Made by a program: the position numbers and the translations under genes
The notes under the pieces: model-generated
Database searches by the model: none
What the model saw: the letters and a program-made list of their open reading frames with translations, nothing else
Told to the model about the DNA's origin: nothing
Origin: Pseudooctadecabacter sp.
GTDB lineage: Bacteria > Pseudomonadota > Alphaproteobacteria > Rhodobacterales > Rhodobacteraceae
Direction of reading: 5' to 3'
Assembly: GCF_020627745.1 (NCBI RefSeq)
Contig: NZ_JAHDGE010000007.1
Coordinates: 1-64,000 of the forward strand
DNA: 64,000 nt
In this document: positions 1 to 11,390 of the stretch, piece after piece
Numbering within the stretch: the stretch's first letter is position 1
Layout: every line of letters begins with the position of its first letter

Positions 1-1265
1 TCGCCGACCCCGAACACGCGCTTGTACCGTTCGACTTCCGCCTGGGGGCCCATCGCTTTGTTGGGATTGTCGCTGAGCTTGACTGTCGGTTTACCGTTGG
101 CCTGTACGGCTTTGCAGACCAGTGAAAACGGGGCGAGGGTGTCGCCGTCGGTGAGGCCTTTGAAGTCGTTGGTCAGCATGGTGCCCCACCCAAAGGAGAC
201 GCGGGTGCGGCCTTGGAATTGTTGGTGGAGGCCCACGATCTTGTCGACGTCGAGGCCGTCGGAGAAGATGACCAGTTTTTCGCGCGGGTCTTCGCCGCGG
301 CTTTGCCACCAGCGGATGGCGCGTTCGGCAGCGGTGGCGGGGTCGCCGCTGTCCACGCGGATACCGGTCCAGCCGGCAAGCCAGTCGGGCGCGTTGTCGA
401 GGAAGCCTTGCGTGCCGTAGGTGTCGGGCAGGATGATGCGCAGGTTGCCGTCGTGTTCGTCGTGCCAATCGCTGAGCACGTCATAGGGGGCCTGCGCGAG
501 GGCGGCGTCGTTTTCGGCCAAAGCGGAATAGACCATGGGCAGTTCGTGGGCGTTGGTGCCGATCGCCTCAAGATCGCGGTTTTTGGCGATCAGACAGTTG
601 GAGGTGCCGGGGAAATTGTCACCCAAACCTTCCTGCATGGCCTGAACGCACCAATCCTGCCAGAGGAAACTGTGGCGGCGGCGGGTGCCGAAATCCGCGA
701 CGCGAAGACCCTCAAGAGGTTGAAGACGTTCAATCTTTTCCCAAAGCTTGGTCATGGCGCGGGCGTAGAGGACCTGCAGTTCGAACTTGCCCATTTCGCC
801 CAGAACGGCGCGGCCGCGCAGCTCCATCAGGATGGCGAGCGCGGGGATTTCCCAGAGCATCACCTCCGGCCAGCTGCCTTCGAAGGTGAGTTCGTACTGT
901 CCGTCGCGTTTTTCCAGATGGTAGGGGGGCAGACGCAGGTTTTCGAACCAGTCCATGAATTCGGGGCTGAACATCTGGCGTTTGCCGTAGAAGGTGTTGC
1001 CGCGCATCCAGGTGCTTTCGCCACGGGTGAGCGAGAGAGAGCGGACGTGGTCAAGCTGTTCGCGCAATTCCCCTTCGTCCACAAGGTCGGCCAGACGGAT
1101 GGATTTTGTCCGGTTGATCAGGCTGAAGGTCACCTGGGTGTCCGGTTTGTTGCGAAACACCGACTGGCACATCAGCAATTTATAGAAATCGGTGTCGATG
1201 AGGGAACGAACGATCGGGTCGATCTTCCAGCGGTGGTTCCAGACGCGGGTTGCGATGTCGACCAT
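1..1265 (-). CDS. pncB: nicotinate phosphoribosyltransferase, 3' end outside window
   Basis: Reading leftwards from ATG 1265, the protein opens [20 protein letters not shown] and soon shows [12 protein letters not shown], the N-terminal signature of nicotinate phosphoribosyltransferase. This enzyme joins nicotinate to PRPP to give NaMN in NAD salvage. The frame stays open for 421 codons to the window edge, ending in ...[13 protein letters not shown], so only a short C-terminal piece should be missing for a family of about 400-430 residues. It diverges from the racemase-family gene across 53 bases. The nicotinamidase that would supply nicotinate is also in the window (2734-3324) but in a separate unit. 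Identity is firm; the C-terminus is not visible. Confidence 0.93.
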   Translation of the reverse strand, partial: MVDIATRVWNHRWKIDPIVRSLIDTDFYKLLMCQSVFRNKPDTQVTFSLINRTKSIRLADLVDEGELREQLDHVRSLSLTRGESTWMRGNTFYGKRQMFSPEFMDWFENLRLPPYHLEKRDGQYELTFEGSWPEVMLWEIPALAILMELRGRAVLGEMGKFELQVLYARAMTKLWEKIERLQPLEGLRVADFGTRRRHSFLWQDWCVQAMQEGLGDNFPGTSNCLIAKNRDLEAIGTNAHELPMVYSALAENDAALAQAPYDVLSDWHDEHDGNLRIILPDTYGTQGFLDNAPDWLAGWTGIRVDSGDPATAAERAIRWWQSRGEDPREKLVIFSDGLDVDKIVGLHQQFQGRTRVSFGWGTMLTNDFKGLTDGDTLAPFSLVCKAVQANGKPTVKLSDNPNKAMGPQAEVERYKRVFGVG

Positions 1266-1318
1266 TTTAGTCCTCCCTAAGGCTGAGCACGTTAGAGCAA
1301 ACCGGAGGGGCTGTTGCA

Positions 1319-2374
1319 ATGAAGATGACGCGGATGTTGACCGCCGTGGAGGCCCATGCGGAAGGCGAAGGCGGGCGGGTGATCACAGGCGGGATGCCGG
1401 TGTTAAAGGGCGCGTCTGTCTTCGAGAAGATGCGATATATGGAGGCGCATCACGACGATATCCGGCTGTTGATGCTGCGTGAGCCGCGGGGCAATCCGGC
1501 GCTGTGCTGCAACGTGATTGTGCCGCCGTGTGATCCGACGGCGGACGCCGGTTTCATCGTGATGGAACAAACGGAATATGCGCCGATGTCAGGATCGAAC
1601 GCCATTTGTGTGACGACCGTTTTGCTGGAGACCGGGATGGTGCCGATGGTCGAACCGGTGACGGCCTTGCGGCTGGAGGCACCGGCGGGCGTCATCGAGG
1701 TGCGTGCAACCTGTCGGGATGGCAAGGTGAGGCGGGTCGAATTTGACAACGTTCCGGCCTTCGTGGCCCATCTGGATGTGCCGCTGGAGGTGCCGGGATT
1801 TGGCACGGTGGATGTCAGTATCGCATGGGGCGGGATGTGGTTTGTCATCGCCGAAGCCAGCGCGTTCGGCATTGACCCGACGGCAGAAAATGGCGGGGCC
1901 TGCGTGCGGGCGATCGAGGCCATGCGTCACGCGGCGGTGGAGCAATATCCGGTGAGCCATCCTGAAAACCATGATCTGCGGGGGCCGACCATCGGACAGA
2001 TTGTGGCCCCGCCGATTGACGCGGGCACCCACGGGCGTGGTGCGATTTCGGTGTCATCCGGGCCCTTCGATCCGGCGCGACCCGAGGCGTTGACCGGCGC
2101 GTTGGACCGGTCCCCCTGCGGGACAGGCACATGCGCGAAGATGGCGGTTTTGCACGCGCGTGGGGAATTGGCGGTGGGAGAGGATTATGTGAATGCGTCG
2201 CCCATCGGGACCCGGTTCACGGGCCGGATTGAGAGGGTCACAAAGGTGGGCGACTTTGACGCGATCGTGCCCAGCTTGTCCGGGCGCGGCTGGATTGCCG
2301 GTGTGTCGCAATGGATGCTGGACCCGACGGACCCGTTTCCGACGGGGTTCACGATTGGGGATATTTGGGGGTGA
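1319..2374 (+). CDS. proline racemase family enzyme (4-hydroxyproline epimerase or 3-hydroxyproline dehydratase type)
   Basis: A 351-residue protein of the proline racemase superfamily. The first active-site position, Cys in MCGH of proline racemase, is Ser91 here (MSGSNAI). The second active-site Cys is kept at Cys267 ([10 protein letters not shown]). Family members with a Ser/Cys pair include 4-hydroxyproline 2-epimerases and trans-3-hydroxyproline dehydratases rather than proline racemases, so a role in hydroxyproline-type catabolism is likely. The start at 1319 follows GGAGGGG with an 8-base spacer. No other hydroxyproline genes are adjacent. The substrate is inferred from the residue pair only. 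Confidence 0.85.
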   Translation: MKMTRMLTAVEAHAEGEGGRVITGGMPVLKGASVFEKMRYMEAHHDDIRLLMLREPRGNPALCCNVIVPPCDPTADAGFIVMEQTEYAPMSGSNAICVTTVLLETGMVPMVEPVTALRLEAPAGVIEVRATCRDGKVRRVEFDNVPAFVAHLDVPLEVPGFGTVDVSIAWGGMWFVIAEASAFGIDPTAENGGACVRAIEAMRHAAVEQYPVSHPENHDLRGPTIGQIVAPPIDAGTHGRGAISVSSGPFDPARPEALTGALDRSPCGTGTCAKMAVLHARGELAVGEDYVNASPIGTRFTGRIERVTKVGDFDAIVPSLSGRGWIAGVSQWMLDPTDPFPTGFTIGDIWG

Positions 2375-2377
2375 ACC

Positions 2378-2677
2378 CTAGTTCATCCGCGCGGTGTGCT
2401 GATCCAGCGGGGTGCCGACAAGGGACTTAAGCAACCCGTCATCCAGACGTTCCTTGAACGCCACGCCGGCCTTGGATTCCGTGGCCCATCGCACCACGGC
2501 GTCCACGCTTTTGCTTTTGAAGTTGAGCGTCACTTTTTCACCCACCCGCAGGGGTTTTTCGCCCACGACACCGGCGCCCGATTTGCTGACGTTTTCAAGA
2601 ATGAAATGGCGGCCGAACCCGCGGGCGGCAAGGATGATGGGTGAATGGGCGGGCAATCTGGGTTCACGCGGAATCAT
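2378..2677 (-). CDS. small PilZ-fold protein
   Basis: A 99-residue PilZ-like protein. The ATG at 2677 was chosen because AAAGGAG lies 5 bases ahead; an in-frame ATG at 2701 has no such site. PilZ domains usually bind cyclic di-GMP through an RxxxR motif followed by D/NxSxxG. The second motif is clear (N29-V-S-K-S-G34). The first is degenerate: the N-terminus MIPREPRLPAH gives only RxxR. The rest (VGEKVTLNF, AVVRWATES, GVAFKERL) fits a PilZ beta barrel. The 3' end nearly abuts the convergent racemase-family gene. Possible link to motility or surface control, but ligand binding is uncertain. Confidence 0.75.
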   Translation of the reverse strand: MIPREPRLPAHSPIILAARGFGRHFILENVSKSGAGVVGEKPLRVGEKVTLNFKSKSVDAVVRWATESKAGVAFKERLDDGLLKSLVGTPLDQHTARMN

Positions 2678-2733
2678 CGAAATCTCCTTTCGGTTTATCA
2701 CCGGTGTAGGGACGACTTCTTAAAATCCGGTAA

Positions 2734-3324
2734 TCAGACGAGGGTCACGCCGGCCTTTGCCATGCCCGTTTTTGCAGCCTCAAGAGAGCCGTCAAAATCA
2801 ATCGCGCGGCACAGGTCCAGACGGACGGTTGCGGCAAAGCCCAGTCTGGCGGCGTCCACGGCGGAGTAGTTAACGCAGAAATCTGTCGCGAGGCCTACAA
2901 ACGTCAGATCGGTGATGCCACGGGTGCGTAGATATCCTTCGAGGCCCGTGGGGGTCTGGTGGTCGTTTTCAAAAAACGCCGAATAGCTGTCGATAGCGGG
3001 GTTGTGCCCCTTGCGGATGATCAGATCAGCGCGGGTGGTGTTGAGGTCCGCGTGGAACTGCGCGCCGGTGCTGCCTTGCACGCAATGATCCGGCCAGAGA
3101 ACCTGCGGACCATAGGGCATCTGGATCAGGGTCATGGGGTCGGCGTTATGACTGGTCGCAAAGGAGCTGTGGCCCGCCGGGTGCCAATCCTGCGTCAGGA
3201 TGATGGCGTCAAAATCGTCCATGAGAGCATTGATCGGGGGCACGATCCGGTCGCCCTCTGCCACGGCGAGCGCCCCGCCGGGGCAAAAATCATTTTGGAC
3301 GTCGATGACGATAAGGGCGTGCAT
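2734..3324 (-). CDS. pncA: nicotinamidase / pyrazinamidase
   Basis: A 196-residue isochorismatase-fold amidase that converts nicotinamide to nicotinate and ammonia for NAD salvage. The catalytic triad is visible: Asp9 (VIDVQNDF), Lys105 (IIRKGHN) and Cys150 (LATDFCVNYSA). Metal ligands are Asp46, His48, His52 (DWHPAGH) and His80 (WPDHCVQG). The start at 3324 is preferred over an ATG six codons upstream because GGAGG precedes it by 7 bases. It is divergent from trhO and lies downstream of nothing obvious on its strand. Length and motifs match the family fully. Confidence 0.95.
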   Translation of the reverse strand: MHALIVIDVQNDFCPGGALAVAEGDRIVPPINALMDDFDAIILTQDWHPAGHSSFATSHNADPMTLIQMPYGPQVLWPDHCVQGSTGAQFHADLNTTRADLIIRKGHNPAIDSYSAFFENDHQTPTGLEGYLRTRGITDLTFVGLATDFCVNYSAVDAARLGFAATVRLDLCRAIDFDGSLEAAKTGMAKAGVTLV

Positions 3325-3402
3325 TGGGGGGCCTCCGGTCAAGATTGGGTGCCGCTATCCTACGGGTTGAGCGGTCGGGCGCAACGGCGTAAAGGGGACG
3401 CC

Positions 3403-4311
3403 ATGTATACGGTTGCAGCACTTTATCATTTCACGCGGTTTGACGATCCGGCGGCCCTGAAGGGGCCGTTGGCAGCGGTTTGTTGTGGCAACGAAGTCAT
3501 GGGCACGCTGTTGTTGGCGCGTGAGGGGATCAATGGCACGATCGCGGGATCGCGCGCAGGGATTGATGCGGCGCTGGCCCACATCCGCACCCTGCCCGGT
3601 TGCGCCGATCTGGAGTGGAAGGAAAGCACGGCGAGCGTGCCGCCCTTCAACCGCATGAAAGTTCGCCTGAAACGCGAGATCGTGACCATGGGTCAGCCGG
3701 ATGTAGACCCGACAGCCGCCGTGGGCCGCTACGTGGCACCCGAGGACTGGAACGCATTGATCGCCGCCCCCGATGTGGCTGTTATCGACACGCGCAACGA
3801 TTACGAGGTGGCGATTGGCACCTTTGACGGGGCCATTGATCCGCAGACCAAAAGCTTCGGTGAATTTCCCGCGTGGTGGGAGGCCAACAAGGACCGGTTT
3901 CACAACAAACGGATCGCGATGTTCTGCACGGGCGGTATCCGCTGCGAAAAGTCGACAAACTTCCTGATCGGTCAGGGTGTGGAGGAGGTTTATCACCTGA
4001 AGGGTGGTATTCTGAAGTACCTTGAAGAGGTCCCCAAGGACGACAGCACGTGGGACGGCGAATGTTTTGTCTTTGACGCGCGGGTCAGTGTGGGGCACGG
4101 GTTGGAGGAAGGCCCGCATGTGCTGTGCTACGCCTGCCGCAGGCCATTGCTGCCCGAAGACCGCGCGCGGCCCGAGTACGAAGAAGGCGTATCGTGCCAT
4201 CAGTGCGCCGATGAGACGTCGGACGCCGACAAGGCCCGCTTCCGCGAACGCCAGAAACAGATCGCGCTGTCAAAGGCGCGGGGCGAAAATCACGTGGGCC
4301 CCAAAGTCTGA
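3403..4311 (+). CDS. trhO: tRNA uridine(34) hydroxylase, rhodanese-like (UPF0176)
   Basis: A 302-residue UPF0176/YceA-type protein. Members of this family hydroxylate U34 of certain tRNAs in an oxygen-dependent way, the first step toward 5-(carboxy)methoxyuridine. An N-terminal ferredoxin-like domain (YTVAALYHF, LLLAREGINGTIAG) precedes a rhodanese domain (VAVIDTRNDYEVAIGTFDGA) with Cys175 in the loop CTGGIRCEKST. The C-terminus carries paired cysteines (CYACRRPL, CHQCAD), a likely metal site. The reading frame stays open upstream to 2959, but the family N-terminus begins at ATG 3403. Stands alone between divergent pncA and a class V aminotransferase gene. Confidence 0.92.
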   Translation: MYTVAALYHFTRFDDPAALKGPLAAVCCGNEVMGTLLLAREGINGTIAGSRAGIDAALAHIRTLPGCADLEWKESTASVPPFNRMKVRLKREIVTMGQPDVDPTAAVGRYVAPEDWNALIAAPDVAVIDTRNDYEVAIGTFDGAIDPQTKSFGEFPAWWEANKDRFHNKRIAMFCTGGIRCEKSTNFLIGQGVEEVYHLKGGILKYLEEVPKDDSTWDGECFVFDARVSVGHGLEEGPHVLCYACRRPLLPEDRARPEYEEGVSCHQCADETSDADKARFRERQKQIALSKARGENHVGPKV

Positions 4312-4362
4312 CTGGCCATCGTGCGTGATTTAGGGTGAGGTCTGCCCAAAGGAGACACGCCC

Positions 4363-5604
4363 ATGATCACGCCCGAACTGCTCGCCACCATCCGGTCGAA
4401 ATTCGCCCATGTGGACGCGTGTCCGTTTCAGGGCCCGCGGGTGTTTTTCGAGAACGCAGGCGGGGCGCTGACGCTTAAGGCCGCCGTAGAGACATCGGCG
4501 CGGTTTGCCGCCATTCCCGACAATCAAGGGCGCGATAATCCGGCGGCCCATGCGTTGATGGGCATTATCGCCGAGGCAAAGCTGGCAGCGATGGAATGGT
4601 TCAATGCGCCCGGCGGTCAGGTGTTCGTCGGTGAAAGCGGGACGGAACTGTTGTTCCGCCTGATCCGTACAGCAGTTGCCGGGACATCGGGCGGGGTGCT
4701 GTTGGGGTCCACGGTAGAACACCCGGCATCGCGGTCCGCCATGGCCCATTGGGCGGACAAATTCAGCCGCGATTACCGGCTGGTGGCCCATGACGACGCA
4801 TTGGGTCTGGTGACGGCGGATGCCTACGCAGCGGCGGTCACGCCGGACACGAAAGTGGCGACGATCCTGCACACCTCACCCGTGACAGGGATGGGCATGG
4901 ATCTGCCGGCCATTTCGGCGGCGATCCGGGCCGTGGCACCGGAGTGTTTTATTATCGTGGATGGCATCCAGCATGCGTCCCACGGGTTGGTCGACCTGAC
5001 GGCGGCGGATGTGGATGGCTATGTCGTATCGCCCTACAAGGTCTTTTCCCGACACGGGTATGGGGTGGCATGGGTGTCCGACCGGCTGACGGAGCTTGGA
5101 CCGGAGCAGTTGACCGGCGGGCCGCAAAACGCGTGGGAATTCGGCACGCGGGACACCGGTGCCTATGCAACGTTCCATGACGTCGTCGATTACTTTGACT
5201 GGCTTGGCGGGCAGGTCGGAGAAGCGGAGACGCGGCGTGGCCGTATCGAGGACGCGGGTGCCGCGATCAAGGCCCATGAACACGATTTGTGTGCCGCTAT
5301 GCTGCACGGGGTTGGAAACCTAAAGGGATTGGCAGACTATGACGGGGTGACGGTGATCGGTGGCACCCAGAACCCGGCGCGCGAGGGGCTTGTGTGTTTC
5401 TATGCTGATGGCCACAAGGCGGCAGACATCGTTGCGGCCCTGAATGCCGAAGGCGTGCGGACCCATGTGCGCAAGGCAGACCACTACAGCGGAAACATCC
5501 TGACGCCCCTAGGGCAGGATGCAGCGGTGCGGGTGTCAATGTGCCACTACAACAGCAAGGCGGAGGTCACCCGCTTCCTGTCCGTTTTGGCCGATATCTT
5601 GTAA
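4363..5604 (+). CDS. class V aminotransferase-fold PLP enzyme (cysteine desulfurase-like)
   Basis: A 413-residue fold-type I PLP enzyme of the class V aminotransferase group. The cofactor lysine is probably Lys226 in SPYKVFSRHGYGVAW, with Asp200 in IIVDGIQHASHG contacting the pyridine nitrogen. GESGTELLFRL and GSTVEHPAS fit the cofactor phosphate region. Annotated homologues are often called cysteine desulfurase-like, but I see no clear catalytic Cys loop near the C-terminus (DAAVRVSMCHYNSKAE is the closest), so desulfurase activity is not supported. SD AAAGGAG sits upstream of ATG 4363. Substrate unknown. Confidence 0.85.
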   Translation: MITPELLATIRSKFAHVDACPFQGPRVFFENAGGALTLKAAVETSARFAAIPDNQGRDNPAAHALMGIIAEAKLAAMEWFNAPGGQVFVGESGTELLFRLIRTAVAGTSGGVLLGSTVEHPASRSAMAHWADKFSRDYRLVAHDDALGLVTADAYAAAVTPDTKVATILHTSPVTGMGMDLPAISAAIRAVAPECFIIVDGIQHASHGLVDLTAADVDGYVVSPYKVFSRHGYGVAWVSDRLTELGPEQLTGGPQNAWEFGTRDTGAYATFHDVVDYFDWLGGQVGEAETRRGRIEDAGAAIKAHEHDLCAAMLHGVGNLKGLADYDGVTVIGGTQNPAREGLVCFYADGHKAADIVAALNAEGVRTHVRKADHYSGNILTPLGQDAAVRVSMCHYNSKAEVTRFLSVLADIL

Positions 5605-5632
5605 GCGGGCCGCCCGTTTCGGGGCGACCCGC
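5605..5632. terminator. bidirectional hairpin terminator
   Basis: Two 11-base arms (GCGGGCCGCCC and GGGCGACCCGC, one mismatch) surround a 6-base loop between the convergent aminotransferase-fold gene and the Old Yellow Enzyme gene. There is no strong T tract, so termination is inferred from position and stem strength. Confidence 0.65.
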
Positions 5633-5638
5633 GTTCTG

Positions 5639-6730
5639 TCAGGCCGCCGCTGCGGCGTCGTCCAGTTTTGGGTAATCGGTGTAACCCGCCTCATCCCCAC
5701 CGTAGAACGTGTCCTGATCCGCCTCTGCCCAATCCGCACCCTGACGGATACGTTCGGGCAAATCGGGGTTGGAGATGAAGGGCCGTCCGAAGGTCACGGC
5801 GTCTGCGTGACCGTTTTCGATAGCGTCTTCCGCGCGGTCTTGATCGTACCCCCCATTGGCGATGTAGAGCCCCGAAGAGAAGTTCTTGCGCAGGGTCTGC
5901 GCCAGCTTGCCATCGCTTTCGTTACCGGGGAAATTTTCGACCACATGCAGGAAGGCAATCTGTTCATCGCTCAAGGCGCTGTAGATTTGCGCAAAATGCC
6001 CTTCGGGATCGCTGTCAGACATATCGTGGGCCTGTCCCAAGGGAGACAGCCGGACGCCGATGCGGCCGCGTTCCCAATGGGAGGCCACGGCACCGATCGC
6101 CTCACGCAGGATGCGCAGGCGGTTTTCCAGTGATCCGCCATAGGCATCGTCGCGTTGGTTGACACCGTCCTGCAGGAACTGGTCCAGCAGGTATCCATTG
6201 GCTGCGTGAACCTCGACCGCATCGAAGCCGGCCTGTTTGGCAAGGCGGGCGGCGCGTTCGAACTGGCCTATCACCTCGTGAATGCCGTCGATGGTCAGGG
6301 CATCGGGTTTCGAGGTGTCGGTAAAGCCGTCGGATGTGAAGGTCTGGGCGTCTGCGGCGACATCCGTCGACGACACCGGATTGCGGCCCTCAGGCAGAAC
6401 AGAGGTGTGACTGATCCGGCCCACATGCCACAGCTGGATGCACATGCGTCCGCCAGCGGCATGGACCGCGTCGTTGATCTTGCGCCAGCCTGCGACCTGT
6501 TCGTCGGTATGGATGCCGGGCGTCTGGATATAGCCCTTGCCCATCGGATCAATCTGGGTGGCTTCCGTCCAGATCATGCCTGCGGTGGCACGCTGGGCGT
6601 AGTAATCTGCAGATTTTTCCCACGGGACACCGTCGTCATGGGCACGGTTGCGCGTCAAAGGCGCCATCAGAACGCGATTGGGCAGTTCGATCGGACCCAT
6701 CGCAAGCGGTTTGAGGAGGGGGGATGTCAT
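5639..6730 (-). CDS. Old Yellow Enzyme family alkene reductase (NemA-like)
   Basis: A 363-residue FMN-dependent ene-reductase that reduces activated C=C bonds with NAD(P)H and may act on electrophiles such as maleimides or nitro compounds. Seen motifs: LPNRVLMAPLTRNRA (FMN binding), IQLWHVGR, the active-site HxxN in VHAANGYLLDQFLQDG, NGGYDQDRAE, and the phosphate-binding VTFGRPFISNPDLPER. The start at 6730 matches the family N-terminus (MTSPLLKPLAMGPIELPNRV). It lies 13 bases downstream of a small acidic ORF on the same strand, a probable two-gene operon. Physiological substrate unknown. Confidence 0.93.
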   Translation of the reverse strand: MTSPLLKPLAMGPIELPNRVLMAPLTRNRAHDDGVPWEKSADYYAQRATAGMIWTEATQIDPMGKGYIQTPGIHTDEQVAGWRKINDAVHAAGGRMCIQLWHVGRISHTSVLPEGRNPVSSTDVAADAQTFTSDGFTDTSKPDALTIDGIHEVIGQFERAARLAKQAGFDAVEVHAANGYLLDQFLQDGVNQRDDAYGGSLENRLRILREAIGAVASHWERGRIGVRLSPLGQAHDMSDSDPEGHFAQIYSALSDEQIAFLHVVENFPGNESDGKLAQTLRKNFSSGLYIANGGYDQDRAEDAIENGHADAVTFGRPFISNPDLPERIRQGADWAEADQDTFYGGDEAGYTDYPKLDDAAAAA

Positions 6731-6743
6731 CGTTGCGGCCCCC

Positions 6744-7013
6744 TTATTTTGCGTCGACGTCGTGATAGGGCGCGGTGGCGTCCTGCGCGTCGTCGGCGTG
6801 ATTGACGTCTCCGTCGCCGGACCAATCGCCCTCAAGCCGGATGGCGTCTTTCATCTCGGGCGGGAGTTCGCGGGCCAGATCGGCCACCGGTGGATCGTCG
6901 CGGTCCACCTCTTCGGTGCGGATGTCGCGGCTTTCACCGGGTGTTACGATGCTGAGGCCCTGAGCCTCGGCTGTGCTGTCGGGCTGGGTGCTGTCTGTTG
7001 TTTTATCTACCAT
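6744..7013 (-). CDS. small acidic hypothetical protein
   Basis: An 89-residue hydrophilic, strongly acidic protein opening MVDKTTDSTQPDS, with no signal peptide, no cysteine and no domain I recognise. The start at ATG 7013 is supported by AAAGGAG at good spacing. Composition (many D, E, S, T, P) suggests an unstructured protein. It precedes the Old Yellow Enzyme gene by 13 bases and is probably co-transcribed. The central part (RTEEVDRDDPPVADLARELP) could be a short helix. No function is claimed. Confidence 0.7.
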   Translation of the reverse strand: MVDKTTDSTQPDSTAEAQGLSIVTPGESRDIRTEEVDRDDPPVADLARELPPEMKDAIRLEGDWSGDGDVNHADDAQDATAPYHDVDAK

Positions 7014-7147
7014 GGGACGTCTCCTTTGGAGAGCCAACCCGTGGCAGGCCAAAAGGTTCAGAGGAAACGCCGGTTCCCCCCACCCTTTCTTCGATTGAAC
7101 CGGACCTTCCGACCAGGGGCCAGGTCCTTAACGCAAGTTTTGGCCTA

Positions 7148-9589
<2,442 letters not shown>

Positions 9590-9593
9590 CTAT

Positions 9594-9622
9594 TTTATAG
9601 CGATTTTACAAAGGATTGTCAC
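9594..9622 (-). promoter_or_regulatory. sigma70-type promoter for gyrB
   Basis: On the minus strand GTGACA (one base off TTGACA) is followed after 17 bases by TATAAA, about 30 bases before the gyrB start. The -10 lies in the loop side of a perfect inverted repeat, TCGCTAT-TTT-ATAGCGA (9587-9603), which could be an operator. The call rests on consensus match and spacing alone. Confidence 0.5.
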
Positions 9623-9646
9623 GCGAACGGGGCACATTTTGTGGGG

Positions 9647-10270
9647 TTACGTAAGGGGGATCACAAGGCCCACGCAGATCATCAGAACACCTGCCGTAAT
9701 GTTCATCCGCCGCACGGATTTGGGAGAGGTCAAAAGGCGGCGGACCCGGTCGATCATGGCGGCCATCGCAAGGTTGCCCACAAGCGGAACAAGGGCCGAC
9801 ATGGAGGCCACGGCGATGATATCGGCGGTGGTGAACGCGCCCAAATCGAAGAAGCCGGGCAACATGCCCATGTAGAACAAAATAGCCTTCGGATTGCCGA
9901 GGATCACGGCAAGGCCCGCCACAAAACCGGCCCAGACACCGGGACGGGTGAGGCGGCTGTCGGCGCGGGAAAGGTCCTTGTCGGCGGATTTGAGGATCAG
10001 GTAGCCCATCAGGATGAATGTGGCACAAGCCACCCATTTCAGCGCCTGTAACGTGCCCGGATACTGGTCAACGACCCACGCCATGCCAAGGACCGCAAAC
10101 AGCGACCACAGCACGTCGCCGATCACCACCCCCATGGTCAGCGGCCATGCGGCGGCGAACCCGCCCGACAGTGCGCGGGCAATCAGGCCGACCCAAACCG
10201 GACCGGGTGTCAGAAACAGAATGGCAAGGGCTCCTGCGTACAGGGCGAGTTCTGTAAGCGTGATGGTCAT
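9647..10270 (-). CDS. LysE/RhtB family exporter
   Basis: A 207-residue integral membrane protein of the LysE/RhtB amino-acid exporter family. The N-terminus has the family pattern LFLTPGPVWVGLIARALSGG, followed by ADxxW-like GDVLWSLFAVLGMAW and the conserved GNPKAILFYMGMLPGFF. About six membrane segments can be read. The start codon overlaps the recF stop by four bases (ATGA), so it is translationally coupled to recF. That is an odd partner for a replication gene. Substrate probably an amino acid or related small molecule. Confidence 0.9.
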   Translation of the reverse strand: MTITLTELALYAGALAILFLTPGPVWVGLIARALSGGFAAAWPLTMGVVIGDVLWSLFAVLGMAWVVDQYPGTLQALKWVACATFILMGYLILKSADKDLSRADSRLTRPGVWAGFVAGLAVILGNPKAILFYMGMLPGFFDLGAFTTADIIAVASMSALVPLVGNLAMAAMIDRVRRLLTSPKSVRRMNITAGVLMICVGLVIPLT

Positions 10271-11373
10271 GATTGCACCGTCTGTGAAATGCCGTCTGTG
10301 TCCGTCACTTCGACGGATTGGGCGCGCGGGCCAAGTTCTGCAAAAAGCTCGGGTCCGGTCCCGGTCATGAACGCCTGCGACTGCAATGCTGTGATCTCAT
10401 CATAAAGGGCGGCGCGACGGCCGGCATCAAGGTGGGCTGCAACCTCGTCCAGCAACAAGATGGGGGCGGCGCCGAAATCATCACGCAGCGCACGGGCATT
10501 GGCAAGAATGAGGGAAATCAAAAGCGCCTTCTGTTCCCCCGTGGAGCAATCCTTGGCCGCGACAGACTTTGCGGCAAAGACCGCGCCCAGATCGGACCGG
10601 TGGGGGCCCACAAGCGTGCGCCCGGCGCGCATATCGGCCGGACGGCTGGCGGCAAAGGCAGCACGCAAGGCATCCGCGTCTGACGGGTCATCACACCCGT
10701 CGGCCACCAGATGGGTCAAAGTCGCGGTCGGAAAGGCGGTTTCTGCAGCGTCCTGTGCCTGTTCCAGACGGGTCAGGGTATGACTGCGGCTGGCGTGAAT
10801 TCTGGCCCCTGCCTCGGCCATCTGACGTTCCAGTGCGGTGTACCAATGGGGATCGCGCACCATATCCTTGAGCAGGCGATTGCGTTCACGCATGGCTTTG
10901 TCATAGGCCAGAACAGCCTCGGCATGGCCGGGATCGAAGCTGAGCGTGGCGCGGTCCAGGAACCGGCGACGTCCATCCGCGCCCTCGATCCAGAGGCGGT
11001 CCATGGCAGGGATCAGCCACAGCACGCGCGAAATCTTTCCAAGGGCGGTCTGGGGCGCCGACTTTCCGTCGATTTTTGTCTGACGTGACGCGCCCGCATC
11101 TGACCACGTCTCGATCTCGTGACCCTGCGAGAGGGAGGTGAGGTCGGCAGTGACCTTCCAGCCCAGCGCCTCGGGCCGGCGGGTCATGTCCTCGGACGAG
11201 GCGCGGCGCAGACCGCGCCCGGGCGACAGAATAGACACCGCTTCAAGAATGTTGGTCTTTCCCGCGCCATTGGGGCCATGAATGGCGACCGGCCGTGCGT
11301 CCAGATCAAGGGCCGCACGTTTGTGAGACCGGTAATGCGACAATGTCAGGCGGGACAGATACAAACCCGTCAT
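10267..11373 (-). CDS. recF: DNA replication/repair protein RecF
   Basis: A 368-residue SMC-like ATPase that helps load RecA at single-strand gaps. Opens YLSRLTLSHYRSHKRAALDL, with Walker A GPNGAGKTNILEAVS, then FLDRATLSFDPGH, the ABC signature region CSTGEQKALLISLILA, and Walker B PILLLDEVAAHLD. Length matches the family. It lies 100 bases downstream of dnaN; the gap contains a repeat element. The stop overlaps the start of the lysE-type gene. Confidence 0.96.
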   Translation of the reverse strand: MTGLYLSRLTLSHYRSHKRAALDLDARPVAIHGPNGAGKTNILEAVSILSPGRGLRRASSEDMTRRPEALGWKVTADLTSLSQGHEIETWSDAGASRQTKIDGKSAPQTALGKISRVLWLIPAMDRLWIEGADGRRRFLDRATLSFDPGHAEAVLAYDKAMRERNRLLKDMVRDPHWYTALERQMAEAGARIHASRSHTLTRLEQAQDAAETAFPTATLTHLVADGCDDPSDADALRAAFAASRPADMRAGRTLVGPHRSDLGAVFAAKSVAAKDCSTGEQKALLISLILANARALRDDFGAAPILLLDEVAAHLDAGRRAALYDEITALQSQAFMTGTGPELFAELGPRAQSVEVTDTDGISQTVQS

Positions 11374-11390
11374 GGCGCGCGGGTCCCCTG

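Noticed and set aside
213..1280. Plus-strand open frame of 355 codons at the left end
   Set aside because: The minus strand encodes pncB with clear family motifs over the same bases.
4363..5604. True cysteine desulfurase (IscS/SufS)
   Set aside because: The class V fold and PLP lysine are present, but the catalytic Cys loop is not evident and no iron-sulfur assembly genes are adjacent.
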